From NCBI RefSeq assembly GCF_014646075.1, contig NZ_BMMT01000015.1:62001-126000 (forward strand): a stretch of DNA of 64,000 nucleotides. Direction: 5' to 3'. Under the pieces are notes generated by a model. The model did no database searches. It was not told the DNA's origin and saw nothing but the letters and a program-made list of their open reading frames with translations. Numbering within the stretch: position 1 is the first letter of the stretch; every line of letters starts with the position of its first letter. Both the position numbers and the translations under genes were made by a program. This DNA is from Saccharopolyspora thermophila. GTDB taxonomy: Bacteria; Actinomycetota; Actinomycetes; Mycobacteriales; Pseudonocardiaceae. Shown one piece after another: positions 17,491 through 26,564 of the stretch.

Positions 17491-18033
17491 ATGGACTGGC
17501 GCGGCGAGGCACTGGACCAGCTCGACTTCTACTGGACGATGTGGCGGCCCCGGCTGGAGGGGCTGACCGACGCGGAGTACTTCTGGGAGCCGGTGCCCGA
17601 CTGCTGGTCGGTGCGCCGGGTCGAGGATGGCTGGGCGATGGACTTCGCGTTCCCCGAGCCGGTGCCGCCGCCGGTCACGACGATCGCCTGGCGGCTGTGC
17701 CACCTCGCCGGACACGTCTTCGCGCTGCGCGCCAGCAACCACTTCGGCGACGGCTCCTACCGGATGGACAACCACGACCACCCGGGCTCGGCGGCGGCCG
17801 CGCTGTCCTACCTCGACCAGCAGAAGGACCTGTGGCGCAACGGCATCGCCGCGCTCGACGCGGAGGGCTGGGCGCGACCGGTGGGACCGGCGGAGGGGCC
17901 GTACGCCGACCGCAGCTACCTGGCGCTCGTGCTGCACCTCAACCGGGAGCTGTTCCACCACGGGGCCGAGGTCCTGCTGCTGCGCGACCTCTACCGGGCC
18001 TCCGGCGGCGGCCGCCACTTCACCCGGGCGTAG
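17491..18033 (+). CDS. DinB-superfamily protein
   Basis: A 180-residue four-helix DinB-like protein. The fold is suggested by the QLDFYWTMWRPRLEGLTDAEY start, WRLCHLAGHVFALR with a metal-type His, and the HLNRELFHHGAEVLLLRDLY end with paired His. Members are often thiol-dependent transferases or metalloenzymes; the function here is unknown. It has no ribosome binding site, but TAGGCT ends 6 nt before ATG 17491, indicating a leaderless transcript. No functional link to the flanking operons is apparent. Confidence 0.82.
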   Translation: MDWRGEALDQLDFYWTMWRPRLEGLTDAEYFWEPVPDCWSVRRVEDGWAMDFAFPEPVPPPVTTIAWRLCHLAGHVFALRASNHFGDGSYRMDNHDHPGSAAAALSYLDQQKDLWRNGIAALDAEGWARPVGPAEGPYADRSYLALVLHLNRELFHHGAEVLLLRDLYRASGGGRHFTRA

Positions 18034-18171
18034 CGAACCGACCCGGCCACCTGCCCGATCCTGGCACCGTGCCGTTTTCCTGGCGAACCGCCGGAAAAAC
18101 CCGGCGCCGGTGGGAACCTCATGCTCGGTGCGCGCGTCCAACGTGCTGGTTCGCGACGACGTGGAGGGGCG

Positions 18172-18516
18172 ATGGGCGAGAAGTTCAGGGTGAAACCCGA
18201 GGAGTTGCGCGGCTACGCCGAGATGCTGGAGCGCAACGCGCAGCACTTCCTGGCCATTCGCCAGCACGCCGAGACCAGGGGGTCGGACACCAGCGGTTTC
18301 ACCGGGCTGCTCGCGCTGCTTCAGCCGGTCGTCATCGCGGTCGGCAGGCTCTTCGGTGAAACGCTGGAGTTCGGCAACGAGCGGCTCAAGGGAGTGGCCG
18401 AGGCGCTGAAGGAGTCCGCCGACGTCTACGAGAAGGGCGACCAGACCAACTCCGAGCGGATCAAGGAGGTCGAGTCGATCATGGGCGAGGCCACCAGCCT
18501 GAGGGGACGCAAGTGA
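18172..18516 (+). CDS. ESX-associated EspC-like small protein
   Basis: This 114-residue helical protein begins FRVKPEELRGYAEMLERNAQHF and ends in a helix with SADVYEKGDQTNSERIKEVE. The pattern fits type VII secretion target proteins of the EspC/DUF2580 kind, which form helical hairpins and pair with a partner. The partner is probably the next gene, whose GTG overlaps this gene's TGA (GTGA). ATG 18172 follows GGAGGGG. No ESX core (EccC ATPase) gene is present in the window. Confidence 0.75.
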   Translation: MGEKFRVKPEELRGYAEMLERNAQHFLAIRQHAETRGSDTSGFTGLLALLQPVVIAVGRLFGETLEFGNERLKGVAEALKESADVYEKGDQTNSERIKEVESIMGEATSLRGRK

Positions 18517-19409
18517 GCGGATACGCCGACACCAAGGATCCGGTCGCGGAGCTCAACGCCGCGGCCGCGGACCGGCCCGGCCGGCAGTCGACCAAGGAGC
18601 TGATCGAGGCCGCCGGCTGGAAGCTGCAGGGCGTCAACTGGGTCTATGAGAAGGTCACCGGTGAGAACCTGGTGGACACCCTGATCAAGCCGCTGCTGGG
18701 GGACTTCGAGAAGATCGACCAGAACGCGGCGGCCTGGAACAACATCGCCAAGGCGCTGGACGCGGTGCGCAACAACCTCAATGCGGGGCTCGGCCAGCTG
18801 GAACCGCACTGGGAAGGCGAAGCCGCACAGAACTTCGAAAAGCACATCAGCGTGGTGTGGACCGTCGCCATCGAGGCGGACTCGCAGATCGCCATGCTGA
18901 TCAGCAACAAGTTCCAGAGCACCGCCGACAGCTGCCGGATGCTGTGCGGCATCGCGCTGTCCCTGCTGGACCTGCTGATCAGCGAGCTGATGAAGCTGGC
19001 GATCAAGGCGGCGCTGGGGCCCGCCGGCTGGGCGACGGTCGTCCTGGAGATCGTCAAGGTCATCGACATCGTCGACATGATCCGCAAGATCATCATCCAG
19101 GTCGGGGTGATCATCGAGGGCGTCAGGTCGATGATCGACGGCGTCGTGGCGATGGGCACGGCACTGATGAAGATCAAGGACGTCAACAGCGTCAACGATG
19201 CCATGAACGTCCTCGACGAGACCCAGGACGCCAAGCAGAAGTACGACGACGGCCGCAAGGCCGTGAAGTCCGGCGCGATGGGGGCGGCGATGGCCACGGC
19301 GGGGCCGGCCCTCGGCAGCCTGCGCGGCCGGGGCGGTGGATCGGGCGGCACCGGTGGCGGCGGCACCGGTGGATCAGGCGGTGGCGGCGGGACCGGCGGG
19401 GGAGCCTGA
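18513..19409 (+). CDS. WXG100-like type VII secretion substrate with Gly-rich tail
   Basis: The product has 298 residues. The N-terminal half is a helical WXG-type domain with a WxG turn in LEPHWEGEAAQNFEKH (about residues 92-107). The middle is rich in hydrophobic Ile/Met helices (about 140-215). The last 30 residues are nearly all Gly with Ser/Thr. The layout suggests a secreted ESX effector or a surface protein rather than a 100-residue chaperone. It overlaps the preceding EspC-like gene, so the two are likely made and exported together. Toxic activity cannot be claimed. Confidence 0.7.
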   Translation: MSGYADTKDPVAELNAAAADRPGRQSTKELIEAAGWKLQGVNWVYEKVTGENLVDTLIKPLLGDFEKIDQNAAAWNNIAKALDAVRNNLNAGLGQLEPHWEGEAAQNFEKHISVVWTVAIEADSQIAMLISNKFQSTADSCRMLCGIALSLLDLLISELMKLAIKAALGPAGWATVVLEIVKVIDIVDMIRKIIIQVGVIIEGVRSMIDGVVAMGTALMKIKDVNSVNDAMNVLDETQDAKQKYDDGRKAVKSGAMGAAMATAGPALGSLRGRGGGSGGTGGGGTGGSGGGGGTGGGA

Positions 19410-19463
19410 CCGCCCGCTACGGTCACCGAACGACGCCACAGCCGGGAGGAAGGGACGCGACGA

Positions 19464-19949
19464 GTGTCACATCCGTTGAACAATCCGCAGCTGCGAGAGC
19501 TCGTCGAGCAGTTGGACGCCGCCCTGGACGGGGCCAACCGCATCGCCGACGAGGCATCGCGGCTGGCCGAGCAGTTCCGGGAGAAGCCCTCGGAGCTCTC
19601 CGACGAGGAACTCGCCGAGGTCGAGCAGTTCGCGCGCGGTGACCAGGCCGCGCCCGAGCTGCGCGAGCTGCAGCGCCGCATCGACGCCGGCGAACTGACC
19701 TGGCAGGACATCCGTTCCGGCCAGGCGTTGGACGATCCTGGTGTGGTCCAGGCGCTTTCGGCGGGGTTGCCGGACGCGCAGGCGGCCTACACGATGCTGC
19801 GCGAGGGCCACGACGTCGACGCGGTGATCGCCGCCAGGGCGGACGACGCGCCGCGGGAGGACCAGCCGAGCCCGCGGGCCACCGAGCCGGACTGGGACGA
19901 CTCGGACGGCTACGGCGGCGGCTGGATGGATCGGCCGAGCCAGTGGTGA
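19464..19949 (+). CDS. Hypothetical protein of the ESX-associated cluster
   Basis: A 161-residue acidic protein with an N-terminal helical region (LRELVEQLDAALDGANRIADEA), a middle GELTWQDIRSG segment and a disordered Pro/Asp-rich tail ending near GGGWMDRPSQW. I recognise no enzyme domain. Similar small proteins commonly accompany WXG100/EspC-like genes in actinomycetes. Start GTG 19464 follows GGGAGGAAGGG, and its stop overlaps the next gene. Confidence 0.65.
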   Translation: MSHPLNNPQLRELVEQLDAALDGANRIADEASRLAEQFREKPSELSDEELAEVEQFARGDQAAPELRELQRRIDAGELTWQDIRSGQALDDPGVVQALSAGLPDAQAAYTMLREGHDVDAVIAARADDAPREDQPSPRATEPDWDDSDGYGGGWMDRPSQW

Positions 19950-20380
19950 CCCGTCCACGCCGCCGATCGCTGCTGCCCGGTTGCCTGCTCGTCCTGCTCA
20001 GCGCGTTCTTCGGGCTGGTCGGGGTGGCGCTGATCGTCGTCGGGTCGCTGTCGGGTTCGGCGGTCGACGACGAGCCGTACCGGTGGACCGACGGGGATCT
20101 GGTGCTCGACTTCCCCCGGCACGCGACCTGCACGGTGGTGCCCGAGGCCGGGCCGCGACGGGTGGTCGAGCCGGTCCGGCGACGCGAGCAGATCGAGGTG
20201 GCGCGCTGGTTCTCCGGGCCGGCGGAGGTCACCTGCGACTGGCCCGTGACGGTGTGGCAGGGCGGTGGCGCGTCGTTCCGGTCGTTCGTCAGCTCGTCGG
20301 CGTTCGAGTACGGGCTGGCGACCCTGGTCGTGCTGCCGCTCCTCGGCTCCGCCGCCGTGCTGGTGCGCCGGGGGTCCTGA
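19946..20380 (+). CDS. Small two-helix membrane protein of the ESX-associated cluster
   Basis: The product has about 144 residues. A membrane helix near the N-terminus (LPGCLLVLLSAFFGLVGVAL) and another at the C-terminus (GLATLVVLPLLGSAAVLV) flank an extracytoplasmic domain with two Cys (ATCTVV and VTCDW) that could form a disulphide. The GTG at 19946 shares bases with the previous stop (GTGA); GTG 19943 is equally possible. Function unknown; it is the last gene of the four-gene unit. Confidence 0.65.
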   Translation: MTRPRRRSLLPGCLLVLLSAFFGLVGVALIVVGSLSGSAVDDEPYRWTDGDLVLDFPRHATCTVVPEAGPRRVVEPVRRREQIEVARWFSGPAEVTCDWPVTVWQGGGASFRSFVSSSAFEYGLATLVVLPLLGSAAVLVRRGS

Positions 20381-20442
20381 GCGGCGTCAGCCTCCAGCGG
20401 GGGCTCGCGACATCGCGCGACATCGCGCGGCACCTGTGGGTG

Positions 20443-20491
20443 AGCGGCGGACGCCTCCGGTCTGGCAGTGCGTGCGGAGGCGCCCGCCGCT
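20443..20491. terminator. Bidirectional terminator hairpin
   Basis: AGCGGCG plus CGCCTCCG (20443-20459) pair with CGGAGGCG plus CGCCGCT (20475-20491), interrupted only by a 2x2 internal loop. It lies between convergent stop codons. Confidence 0.65.
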
Positions 20492-20501
20492 GGTCAGCTG
20501 A

Positions 20502-22052
20502 TCAGCGGTTGTCCTCCTTGATCAGGTCGGAGCACTTCTCGCCGATGGCCATCGTCGTGATGTTGGGGTTCACCGTCACCAGGAACGGCATCACCGAGGC
20601 GTCCGCCACCCGCAGACCCTGCACGCCCTTGACCCGCAGTCGCGCATCCAGCGGCTTGGTCGGGTCGTCGGCGGCGCCCATCGGAACCGACGACGCCGGG
20701 TGGTACACGGTGTTGTGGGTGCGCCGGATGTAGTCGGCGATCTCGTCGTCGGTGCGCACGTCCGGGCCCGGGTACAGCTCCGCCCCGGCCCATTCCCGCA
20801 TCGCCGGCTGCGCCACGATCTCGCGGGCCAGCTTGATGCCCGCGGTCATCACCCGCATGTCGTGCGGGTCGGTGAAGTACCGCGGGTCGACCTTCGGCTT
20901 GTCCCGGAAGTCGCGGCTGCGCAGCCGCACCGTGCCCGTGGAGCGGGCGCGGGTGACGTTCGGGGTCAGGCAGAAGCTGTTCTCCGACGTCGGGTAGCCC
21001 TGCCGCACGGTGTGCATGTCGAAGGGCACCGAACCGTAGTGGAACATCAGGTCCGGCCGGTCCAGGCCCGGCTCGGTGGTGGTGAAGATACCGATCTCCC
21101 ACCACTGCGTGGAGTCGGTGACCATCGGCTGCTTGGCGTCCCAGCCGATCACGCCCTCCGGGTGGTCCTGCAGGGTGGAGCCGACGCCGGGGGAGTCCAC
21201 CAGCACGTCCACGCCGACCTCGCGCAGGTGCTCGGCCGGGCCGATGCCGGACAGCATCAGCAGCTTCGGCGTGTCGATGGCCCCGGCCGACAGCACGACC
21301 TCGCGGCGCGCGGCCACCGTGCGGGTGTGGATGAGGTCGGGGTCCAGGTACTGCACGCCGGTGGCGCGGGTGCCGTCGAAGGTCACCTTCTTCACCCACG
21401 CCTGGGTGCGGACCTCCAGGTTCGGCCGCTTGCCCATGATCGGGTGCAGGTACGACACCGACGACGACGCGCGGGTGCCGTCCTCCCGGGCGTTGATCTG
21501 GAACCAGTTGGCGCCGTGCACCACGGTCCGGCCGGAGTTGAACTCGGTGGTCGGGATGCCCTGCTGCGCGCAGGCTTCCAGCAGCGCCGCACCGCACGGG
21601 TCCTTCGGCGGCACGCTGCGGATGGTCACCGGGCCGCTGCGGCCGTGGTGGTCACCCGGGCCGTCGTTGGTCTCCAGCCGCTTGAACAGCGGGAACATGT
21701 CCTTGGCGCCCCACCCGGTGGCGCCCATCGACTCCCACTCGTCGAGGTCCTCGGCCGGGGCCCAGAACGCGATACAGGAGTTGTGCGAGGAACAGCCGCC
21801 GAGCACCCGGGCCCGCGCGTGCCGCATGAACGAGTTGCCGTTGGCCTGCGGTTCGACCAGGTAGTCCCAGTCGTAGCCGGACTCCAGCAGCGCCATCCAG
21901 CGCTTGAGCTCCAGGATCGCCTTGTCGCCGACGTCGGACGGACCGGCCTCCAGCAGGCAGACGGTGACGTCCGGGTCCTCCGACAACCGGGCCGCGACCG
22001 CCGCACCCGCGCTGCCGCCGCCCACCACGACGTAGTCGAACGTGTCTGTCAT
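20502..22052 (-). CDS. codA: Choline oxidase (GMC oxidoreductase)
   Basis: This 516-residue FAD enzyme converts choline to glycine betaine through betaine aldehyde with O2. The FAD motif VVVGGGSAGAAVAARLSED is at the N-terminus. GGCSSHNSCIAFWAP includes the His that forms the covalent flavin link in Arthrobacter choline oxidase. STQWWEIGIF, HNTVYHP with the catalytic His, and VNPNITTMAIGE with the catalytic Asn follow that enzyme closely through most of the length. After HNTVYHP it has ASSVPMG instead of VGTVRMG, so kinetics may differ. GGGAG precedes ATG 22052. It lies 17 nt after the APC permease gene and is probably co-transcribed with it. Confidence 0.85.
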   Translation of the reverse strand: MTDTFDYVVVGGGSAGAAVAARLSEDPDVTVCLLEAGPSDVGDKAILELKRWMALLESGYDWDYLVEPQANGNSFMRHARARVLGGCSSHNSCIAFWAPAEDLDEWESMGATGWGAKDMFPLFKRLETNDGPGDHHGRSGPVTIRSVPPKDPCGAALLEACAQQGIPTTEFNSGRTVVHGANWFQINAREDGTRASSSVSYLHPIMGKRPNLEVRTQAWVKKVTFDGTRATGVQYLDPDLIHTRTVAARREVVLSAGAIDTPKLLMLSGIGPAEHLREVGVDVLVDSPGVGSTLQDHPEGVIGWDAKQPMVTDSTQWWEIGIFTTTEPGLDRPDLMFHYGSVPFDMHTVRQGYPTSENSFCLTPNVTRARSTGTVRLRSRDFRDKPKVDPRYFTDPHDMRVMTAGIKLAREIVAQPAMREWAGAELYPGPDVRTDDEIADYIRRTHNTVYHPASSVPMGAADDPTKPLDARLRVKGVQGLRVADASVMPFLVTVNPNITTMAIGEKCSDLIKEDNR

Positions 22053-22069
22053 CGATTCTCCCTTTCCGC

Positions 22070-23620
22070 TCAGGCGACCGGGGTCTTGGCTGGAATGTCC
22101 GAAGTAGACTGCGCGGCGTGCTCGGCCAGCACGCCCACCCTGTGGCGCTGGACGAACCAGTAGTACGCGAACCCGCCGACGGCCGCGATCCCGACGAACA
22201 GCACCGAGCTGTACTGCAGGTACCAGTGGTAGGGCGGTTCGGCGTTGTAGACCTCGCGCCGCGGCCAGGCCAGGTTGATCGTCATGCCCACGCCCCACAG
22301 CACGGCCAGGACGTTGATGGGCAGGCCCAGCTTGCCCAGGCTGAACCGCCCGGTCCGCTTGGCCTCCTCCCGGGGCGCCGACCACCTGCCGCGCAGCCGC
22401 GCGATCAGCATCGGCACCGTGACCAGCAGGTACGAGATGTAGATCAGGATGATGGCCAGGCTGGTGATGGCGGTGAAGATCTGCGGCTGGCCGATGTTGA
22501 CCAGCAGCAGCGCCACCGCGATCACCCCGATCAGCACCGCCGGCAGGACCGGGGTCTGGAACCGCGGGCTCACCCGGGCCAGCAGCGACCCGGCGGGCAG
22601 CGCGTTGTCGCGGGCCATGGCGAAGGCGATGCGGATCGCCGCGGTGTGCACCGCGAGCACGCACACGGTGATCGCCACGAAGATGGCCAGCAGGAACAGC
22701 CGGCCGACGATCGGGCCGAGCGCGTCGTTGAGCACGAACTGCAGACCGCTCTCGGTGAGTTCGGGTGCGGACAGGTCGCGGGCCGCCATCAGGCCCAGCA
22801 GGATGATCAGCCCGCCCAGGATGAACGAGGCGATCAGGGCCCGCAGGATCGCCCTGGGGGCGTTGCGGTGCGGGTTGATGGACTCCTCGCCCAGCGACGC
22901 GGCCGTGTCGAAGCCGTACATCACATACGACGAGGCGATGCCGGCCACCAGGAACGCGGCCAGGTAGCTGCCGCCGAAGGCCGACTCGGTGCCGGCGGTG
23001 TTCATGACCACGGTCGGCGGGTTCACCGCGACCAGCGCCAGCGCCCCGATCAGCAGCACCGCGGCGACCAGCTCGATGAACACGCCGACGCTGTTGATGC
23101 GGGCCATCAGCTTCACGCCGAAGGCGTTGACCAGCGTGGTGAACAGGATGAGCACCAGCGCCAGCATGATGCCGTTGACGGCCTGGTCGACGCTGCTGCT
23201 GCCGTCGCCGACGAACTGGAAGCCGGACCAGATCTGCGGCAGGGTGTTCTGGTAGGCCAGCGCGGTGGCCGAGATCGACACGATCGAGGCCAGCAGCATC
23301 ATCCACCCGGCCAGCCAGCCGACGTGCTGGCCGCCCAGCTTCTTGGCCCAGTTGTAGATGGACCCGGCGATCGGGTATCGCGATGCCAGCTCGGCGAAAC
23401 TCAACGCCACGAGCAACTGCCCCACGAACACCACCGGCCAGGACCACCAGTAGGCAGGCCCGCCGTAGGACAACCCGAAGTAGGACAGTTGGAAGGTGCC
23501 GGTGAGCACCGAGATGTAGCTGATCCCGGCGGCGAAGGTGTGGAACCCGCCGAGCGATCTTTTCAGTCTGTTGGTGTAGCCGAACTCGTTGAGCTCGGCG
23601 TCATAATTGGGCGCGCTCAT
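22070..23620 (-). CDS. APC-superfamily permease (probable choline/amine uptake)
   Basis: A 516-residue transporter with about 12-13 membrane helices of the amino acid-polyamine-organocation family. AAGISYISVLTGTFQLSYFG in helix 1, ELASRYPIAGSIYNWAKKLGG in helix 2/3, and YGFDTAASLGEESINPHRNAP in the central loop are typical of the GABA/amine permease branch. Because the choline oxidase gene follows by 17 nt and betaine-aldehyde dehydrogenase lies upstream, choline or a related amine is the likely substrate; this is an inference from context. AAGGAG precedes ATG 23620. Confidence 0.85.
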   Translation of the reverse strand: MSAPNYDAELNEFGYTNRLKRSLGGFHTFAAGISYISVLTGTFQLSYFGLSYGGPAYWWSWPVVFVGQLLVALSFAELASRYPIAGSIYNWAKKLGGQHVGWLAGWMMLLASIVSISATALAYQNTLPQIWSGFQFVGDGSSSVDQAVNGIMLALVLILFTTLVNAFGVKLMARINSVGVFIELVAAVLLIGALALVAVNPPTVVMNTAGTESAFGGSYLAAFLVAGIASSYVMYGFDTAASLGEESINPHRNAPRAILRALIASFILGGLIILLGLMAARDLSAPELTESGLQFVLNDALGPIVGRLFLLAIFVAITVCVLAVHTAAIRIAFAMARDNALPAGSLLARVSPRFQTPVLPAVLIGVIAVALLLVNIGQPQIFTAITSLAIILIYISYLLVTVPMLIARLRGRWSAPREEAKRTGRFSLGKLGLPINVLAVLWGVGMTINLAWPRREVYNAEPPYHWYLQYSSVLFVGIAAVGGFAYYWFVQRHRVGVLAEHAAQSTSDIPAKTPVA

Positions 23621-23736
23621 GCCCGAACTCCTTTCCCGCCCGCACTCTCCCCGCCGGATGCGGAAAGATGAGGATCGGGTGGTTGCTTGCGTCGCGCGAG
23701 AAATGATCAGAGAGGCGGCGCGATCGGCCGCGGCTC

Positions 23737-23768
23737 GCGCGCGGCGGTTCACCATGACCGCCGCGCGC
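23737..23768 (-). terminator. Strong GC hairpin between betB-like and permease genes
   Basis: A perfect 12-bp stem GCGCGCGGCGGT (23737-23748) / ACCGCCGCGCGC (23757-23768) with an 8-nt loop lies 20 bases after the dehydrogenase stop. There is no U-tract. It may end or attenuate the dehydrogenase transcript before the permease-oxidase genes, giving the two parts different expression levels. Confidence 0.55.
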
Positions 23769-23788
23769 GGAATCGAGCGATTCCTCCC

Positions 23789-25282
23789 TTATTCTCCGGA
23801 GAACCAGCGCTGCGGTGCGGGCCGCAGATTCTGGTAGATGTGCTTGGCTTCCTGGTATTCGCCGAGTCCGGACCGGCCCAGTTCGCGTCCGATGCCGGAC
23901 TGCTTGAAGCCACCCCACTCCGCCTGCGGCAGGTAGGGGTGGAAGTCGTTGATCCAGACGGTGCCGTGGCGCAGCCGGTTGGCGACCCGCTGGCCCCGGC
24001 CCGGGTCGCCGGTGAACACCGCGCCGGCCAGGCCGTAGTGGGTGTCGTTGGCGATGCGCACCGCGTCGTCCTCGTCGGTGAACCGCTCCACGGTCAGCAC
24101 CGGCCCGAAGGACTCCTCGGTGACCGCGTAGGAGCCCTGCTGCACCTCATCGAGCACGGTCGGCAGGTAGTAGTGGCCGTTGGCGTAGCGCTCGCCCTCC
24201 GGGCGGCGGCCACCGGTGCGCAGCACGGCGCCCTCGGCGATCGCCTTGGCCACGTAGTCCTCGACTTTGCGCAGGTGCGCGGCGGAGATCAGCGGCCCGG
24301 TCTCGGCGTCGTCGTCGAACGGCCCGCCGATGCGGATGCGCTCGGCGCGGCGGACGATCTCGTCGACCAGCGCGTCGTGGATCTCGTCCTGCACGATCAG
24401 CCGCGCACCCGCCGAGCACACCTGCCCGGAGTGCAGGAACACCGCGGTCAGCGCGTAGTCCACGGCGGTGTCGAAGTCGGCGTCGGCGAAGACGATGTTG
24501 GGGTTCTTGCCGCCCAGCTCCAGCGCCACCTTCTTCACCGTGGGCGCCGCGGCGGCCGAGATCAGGCGGCCGGTGTGCAGCCCGCCGGTGAAGGAGATCA
24601 GGTCCACGTCGGGGTGCTCGGCGAGCACCGCGCCGACCTCGGGACCGGTGCCCAGCACCAGGTTGCCGACCCCGGCGGGCAGTCCGGCCTCGGTCAGCGC
24701 CCGCATCAGCAGGATCGCGGTGCTCGGCGTCAGCTCGCTGGGCTTGAGCACGAAGGTGTTGCCTGCCGCCAGTGCCGGGGCGACCTTCCACGCCACCTGC
24801 AGCAACGGGTAGTTCCAGGGCGTGATCATGCCGCAGACGCCGACCGGCTCGTACTGCACGCGGCTGATCGAGTCCGGCGAGCCGGTGTCCACGATGCGGC
24901 CCGCGTCGGTGCCGGCGATCTTGCCGAAGTAGCGGAAGCAGGCCGCGATGTCGTCCATGTCGTAGCCGCTCTCCACCAGGCGCTTGCCGGTGTCCAGCGA
25001 CTCGGCGCGGGCGAACTCGGCCTTGTCCCGGACCAGGATGTCGCTGACCCGCAGCAGCAGGTCACCGCGTTCCCACGGCGAGGTGGCCGCCCAGGCGCCG
25101 TCGTCGAAGGCGCGGCGCGCGGCGGCGATGGCGCGCTCGGCATCGGCGCGTCCCGCCTCGTCGACGGTGGCCACCAGGGTGCCGTCGGCCGGGCAGCGGA
25201 TCTCCCGGGTGCGGCCCTCGGCGGCCCGGACCCATTCGCCGTCGATGAACAGCGTGGGCGCCGAATTCTCAGCGTGCGACAT
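23789..25282 (-). CDS. betB: Betaine-aldehyde dehydrogenase
   Basis: A 497-residue NAD(P)+-dependent aldehyde dehydrogenase. ITPWNYPLLQVAWKVAPALAAGN, the catalytic Glu in LELGGKNPNIVF and the catalytic Cys in SGQVCSAG are present. The Rossmann loop reads FTGGLHTGR instead of the common FTGSTATG, an unusual variant. Next to choline oxidase its role is oxidation of betaine aldehyde to glycine betaine, an osmoprotectant. It is divergent from a TetR gene with a perfect operator in between. Confidence 0.87.
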   Translation of the reverse strand: MSHAENSAPTLFIDGEWVRAAEGRTREIRCPADGTLVATVDEAGRADAERAIAAARRAFDDGAWAATSPWERGDLLLRVSDILVRDKAEFARAESLDTGKRLVESGYDMDDIAACFRYFGKIAGTDAGRIVDTGSPDSISRVQYEPVGVCGMITPWNYPLLQVAWKVAPALAAGNTFVLKPSELTPSTAILLMRALTEAGLPAGVGNLVLGTGPEVGAVLAEHPDVDLISFTGGLHTGRLISAAAAPTVKKVALELGGKNPNIVFADADFDTAVDYALTAVFLHSGQVCSAGARLIVQDEIHDALVDEIVRRAERIRIGGPFDDDAETGPLISAAHLRKVEDYVAKAIAEGAVLRTGGRRPEGERYANGHYYLPTVLDEVQQGSYAVTEESFGPVLTVERFTDEDDAVRIANDTHYGLAGAVFTGDPGRGQRVANRLRHGTVWINDFHPYLPQAEWGGFKQSGIGRELGRSGLGEYQEAKHIYQNLRPAPQRWFSGE

Positions 25283-25724
25283 GAGTTTTCCCCGTGATGT
25301 CTGTTGTGCTTTTTGTGGCGTGAGCAGCCGGAGGTGACCGCGGTGGCGGCCTGCTCACAATGCATCGAGCGTCGTCGCATCGCCACGCGAATGCGTCACC
25401 GGCGCCGGGCCGCGCACTCTGCCGAACGGGTGCTGTCGGCACACGTGCTGCGGAATTCACCTCCTGGGGCCCATTCGGTGGCGGCCGTGGCGCGTATTCG
25501 TGCAATGCCGCCGGCATTCACCGGCGCATGTTCGCCGAAGACCTTAACACCGTAGATGTACATCTGTACATAACCAGTTTCGACGTACTCGTTGCGACTT
25601 CGAAAGTCGCCCGGTGAACTGCGGGAACGCCGCGGCGGTGACATGGGCCGCACCGTGGTCGGGGTCCGGCATGGCAGGCTGGGGGTGCACCGGACGCGCA
25701 CCGCACGGAGGAATGCCCGAGCGC
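25283..25724. other. Regulatory intergenic region of the betaine cluster
   Basis: 442 bases without a gene. It contains the 16-bp operator at 25556-25571 and a second perfect dyad, GCGACTT-CGA-AAGTCGC, at 25594-25610. The long leader before betB shows no known riboswitch. Confidence 0.55.
25556..25571. promoter_or_regulatory. TetR-type operator of the betaine cluster
   Basis: ATGTACA-TC-TGTACAT is a perfect 7-bp inverted repeat with a 2-nt spacer. It lies between betB (minus) and the TetR gene (plus), and its AT-rich sequence stands out from the surroundings. The divergent BetI-like regulator is the expected binder. Confidence 0.65.
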
Positions 25725-26300
25725 ATGTCGACCACCCAGCCCGCACCCGCAGCCCGCCGCAAGGACCCCGCCCGGCGGGAGCGCATCGCGCGCGCCGCGA
25801 TCACCGTCGTCGCCGAACGCGGGGTCGAGAAGCTCACGCACCGCGCCGTGGCCGCCGCGGCGGGCGTTCCGCTGGGATCCACCACCTACTACTTCGCGAC
25901 GCTGGACGACCTGCTCGCCAGCGCCCTCCGGCAGGCCGCCGCCGACGACGTCGAGCACCTGCGGCAGTGGGCCGACGGGCTCCAATCCGGCACGGACCTC
26001 GCCGAGGCGCTCACCGACCTGGTGCTGCACTATCTCGGCCCGGCGCGGGCGCAGACCGCCGTCGAGCACCAGCTCTACATCGCCGCGCTGCACCGGCCCG
26101 CGCTGCGCCACGTCAGCCAGGAATGGGACACCGCGCTGGCCGAGCTGTTCGCCGCCTACACCGATCCAGCCACCGGCCGCGCGCTGTCGGTCGTCTTCTG
26201 CGGCCTGCTGCTGCAGGGCATCGTCCGGGAATCGGTGCCGAGCCGAGATGAAATCGAGACGATCTTCCGCAGGGTGCTGGCACCTGGCGCCAAAACCTGA
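25725..26300 (+). CDS. TetR-family regulator of the betaine cluster (BetI-like position)
   Basis: A 191-residue TetR protein with HTH VEKLTHRAVAAAAGVPLGSTTYYFATLDDLL. It is divergent from betB and shares an intergenic region with a perfect palindrome, so it probably represses the choline-to-betaine genes and responds to choline or aldehyde, as BetI does. It is less like BetI in the ligand domain, so I do not assign that symbol. Two ATGs compete: 25713 directly abuts GGAGGA, 25725 is about 12 nt away; I chose the latter. Confidence 0.83.
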   Translation: MSTTQPAPAARRKDPARRERIARAAITVVAERGVEKLTHRAVAAAAGVPLGSTTYYFATLDDLLASALRQAAADDVEHLRQWADGLQSGTDLAEALTDLVLHYLGPARAQTAVEHQLYIAALHRPALRHVSQEWDTALAELFAAYTDPATGRALSVVFCGLLLQGIVRESVPSRDEIETIFRRVLAPGAKT

Positions 26301-26564
26301 TTCCAGCAGCGGTTTCCCACCGGTGTCCGGTGGGTCAACAACGGATGACCGTTGCACCGCGGTGGAATTCGCGCTGTTGATCTCACTCGCCGCGACGGTG
26401 GACAATGGCGACCAGCGATCCGTGGCACCGTGCGTCCCAACCAGGGGCGATCGGTTCAGCTCGGCGGAGCACACCGTCGGACGCTTTCCCGGTGTACAAC
26501 GGACTTGCCGCGTCGGGGCGTGGCTCGCTCTCAGCACTGCTGATCAACCGAGTGGGGTGAGACC

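Noticed and set aside
20420-20440. Short direct repeat CGACATCGCG before the choline oxidase terminator
   Set aside because: Only two copies; not a CRISPR or satellite. No CRISPR arrays, tRNA or rRNA genes were seen anywhere in the window.
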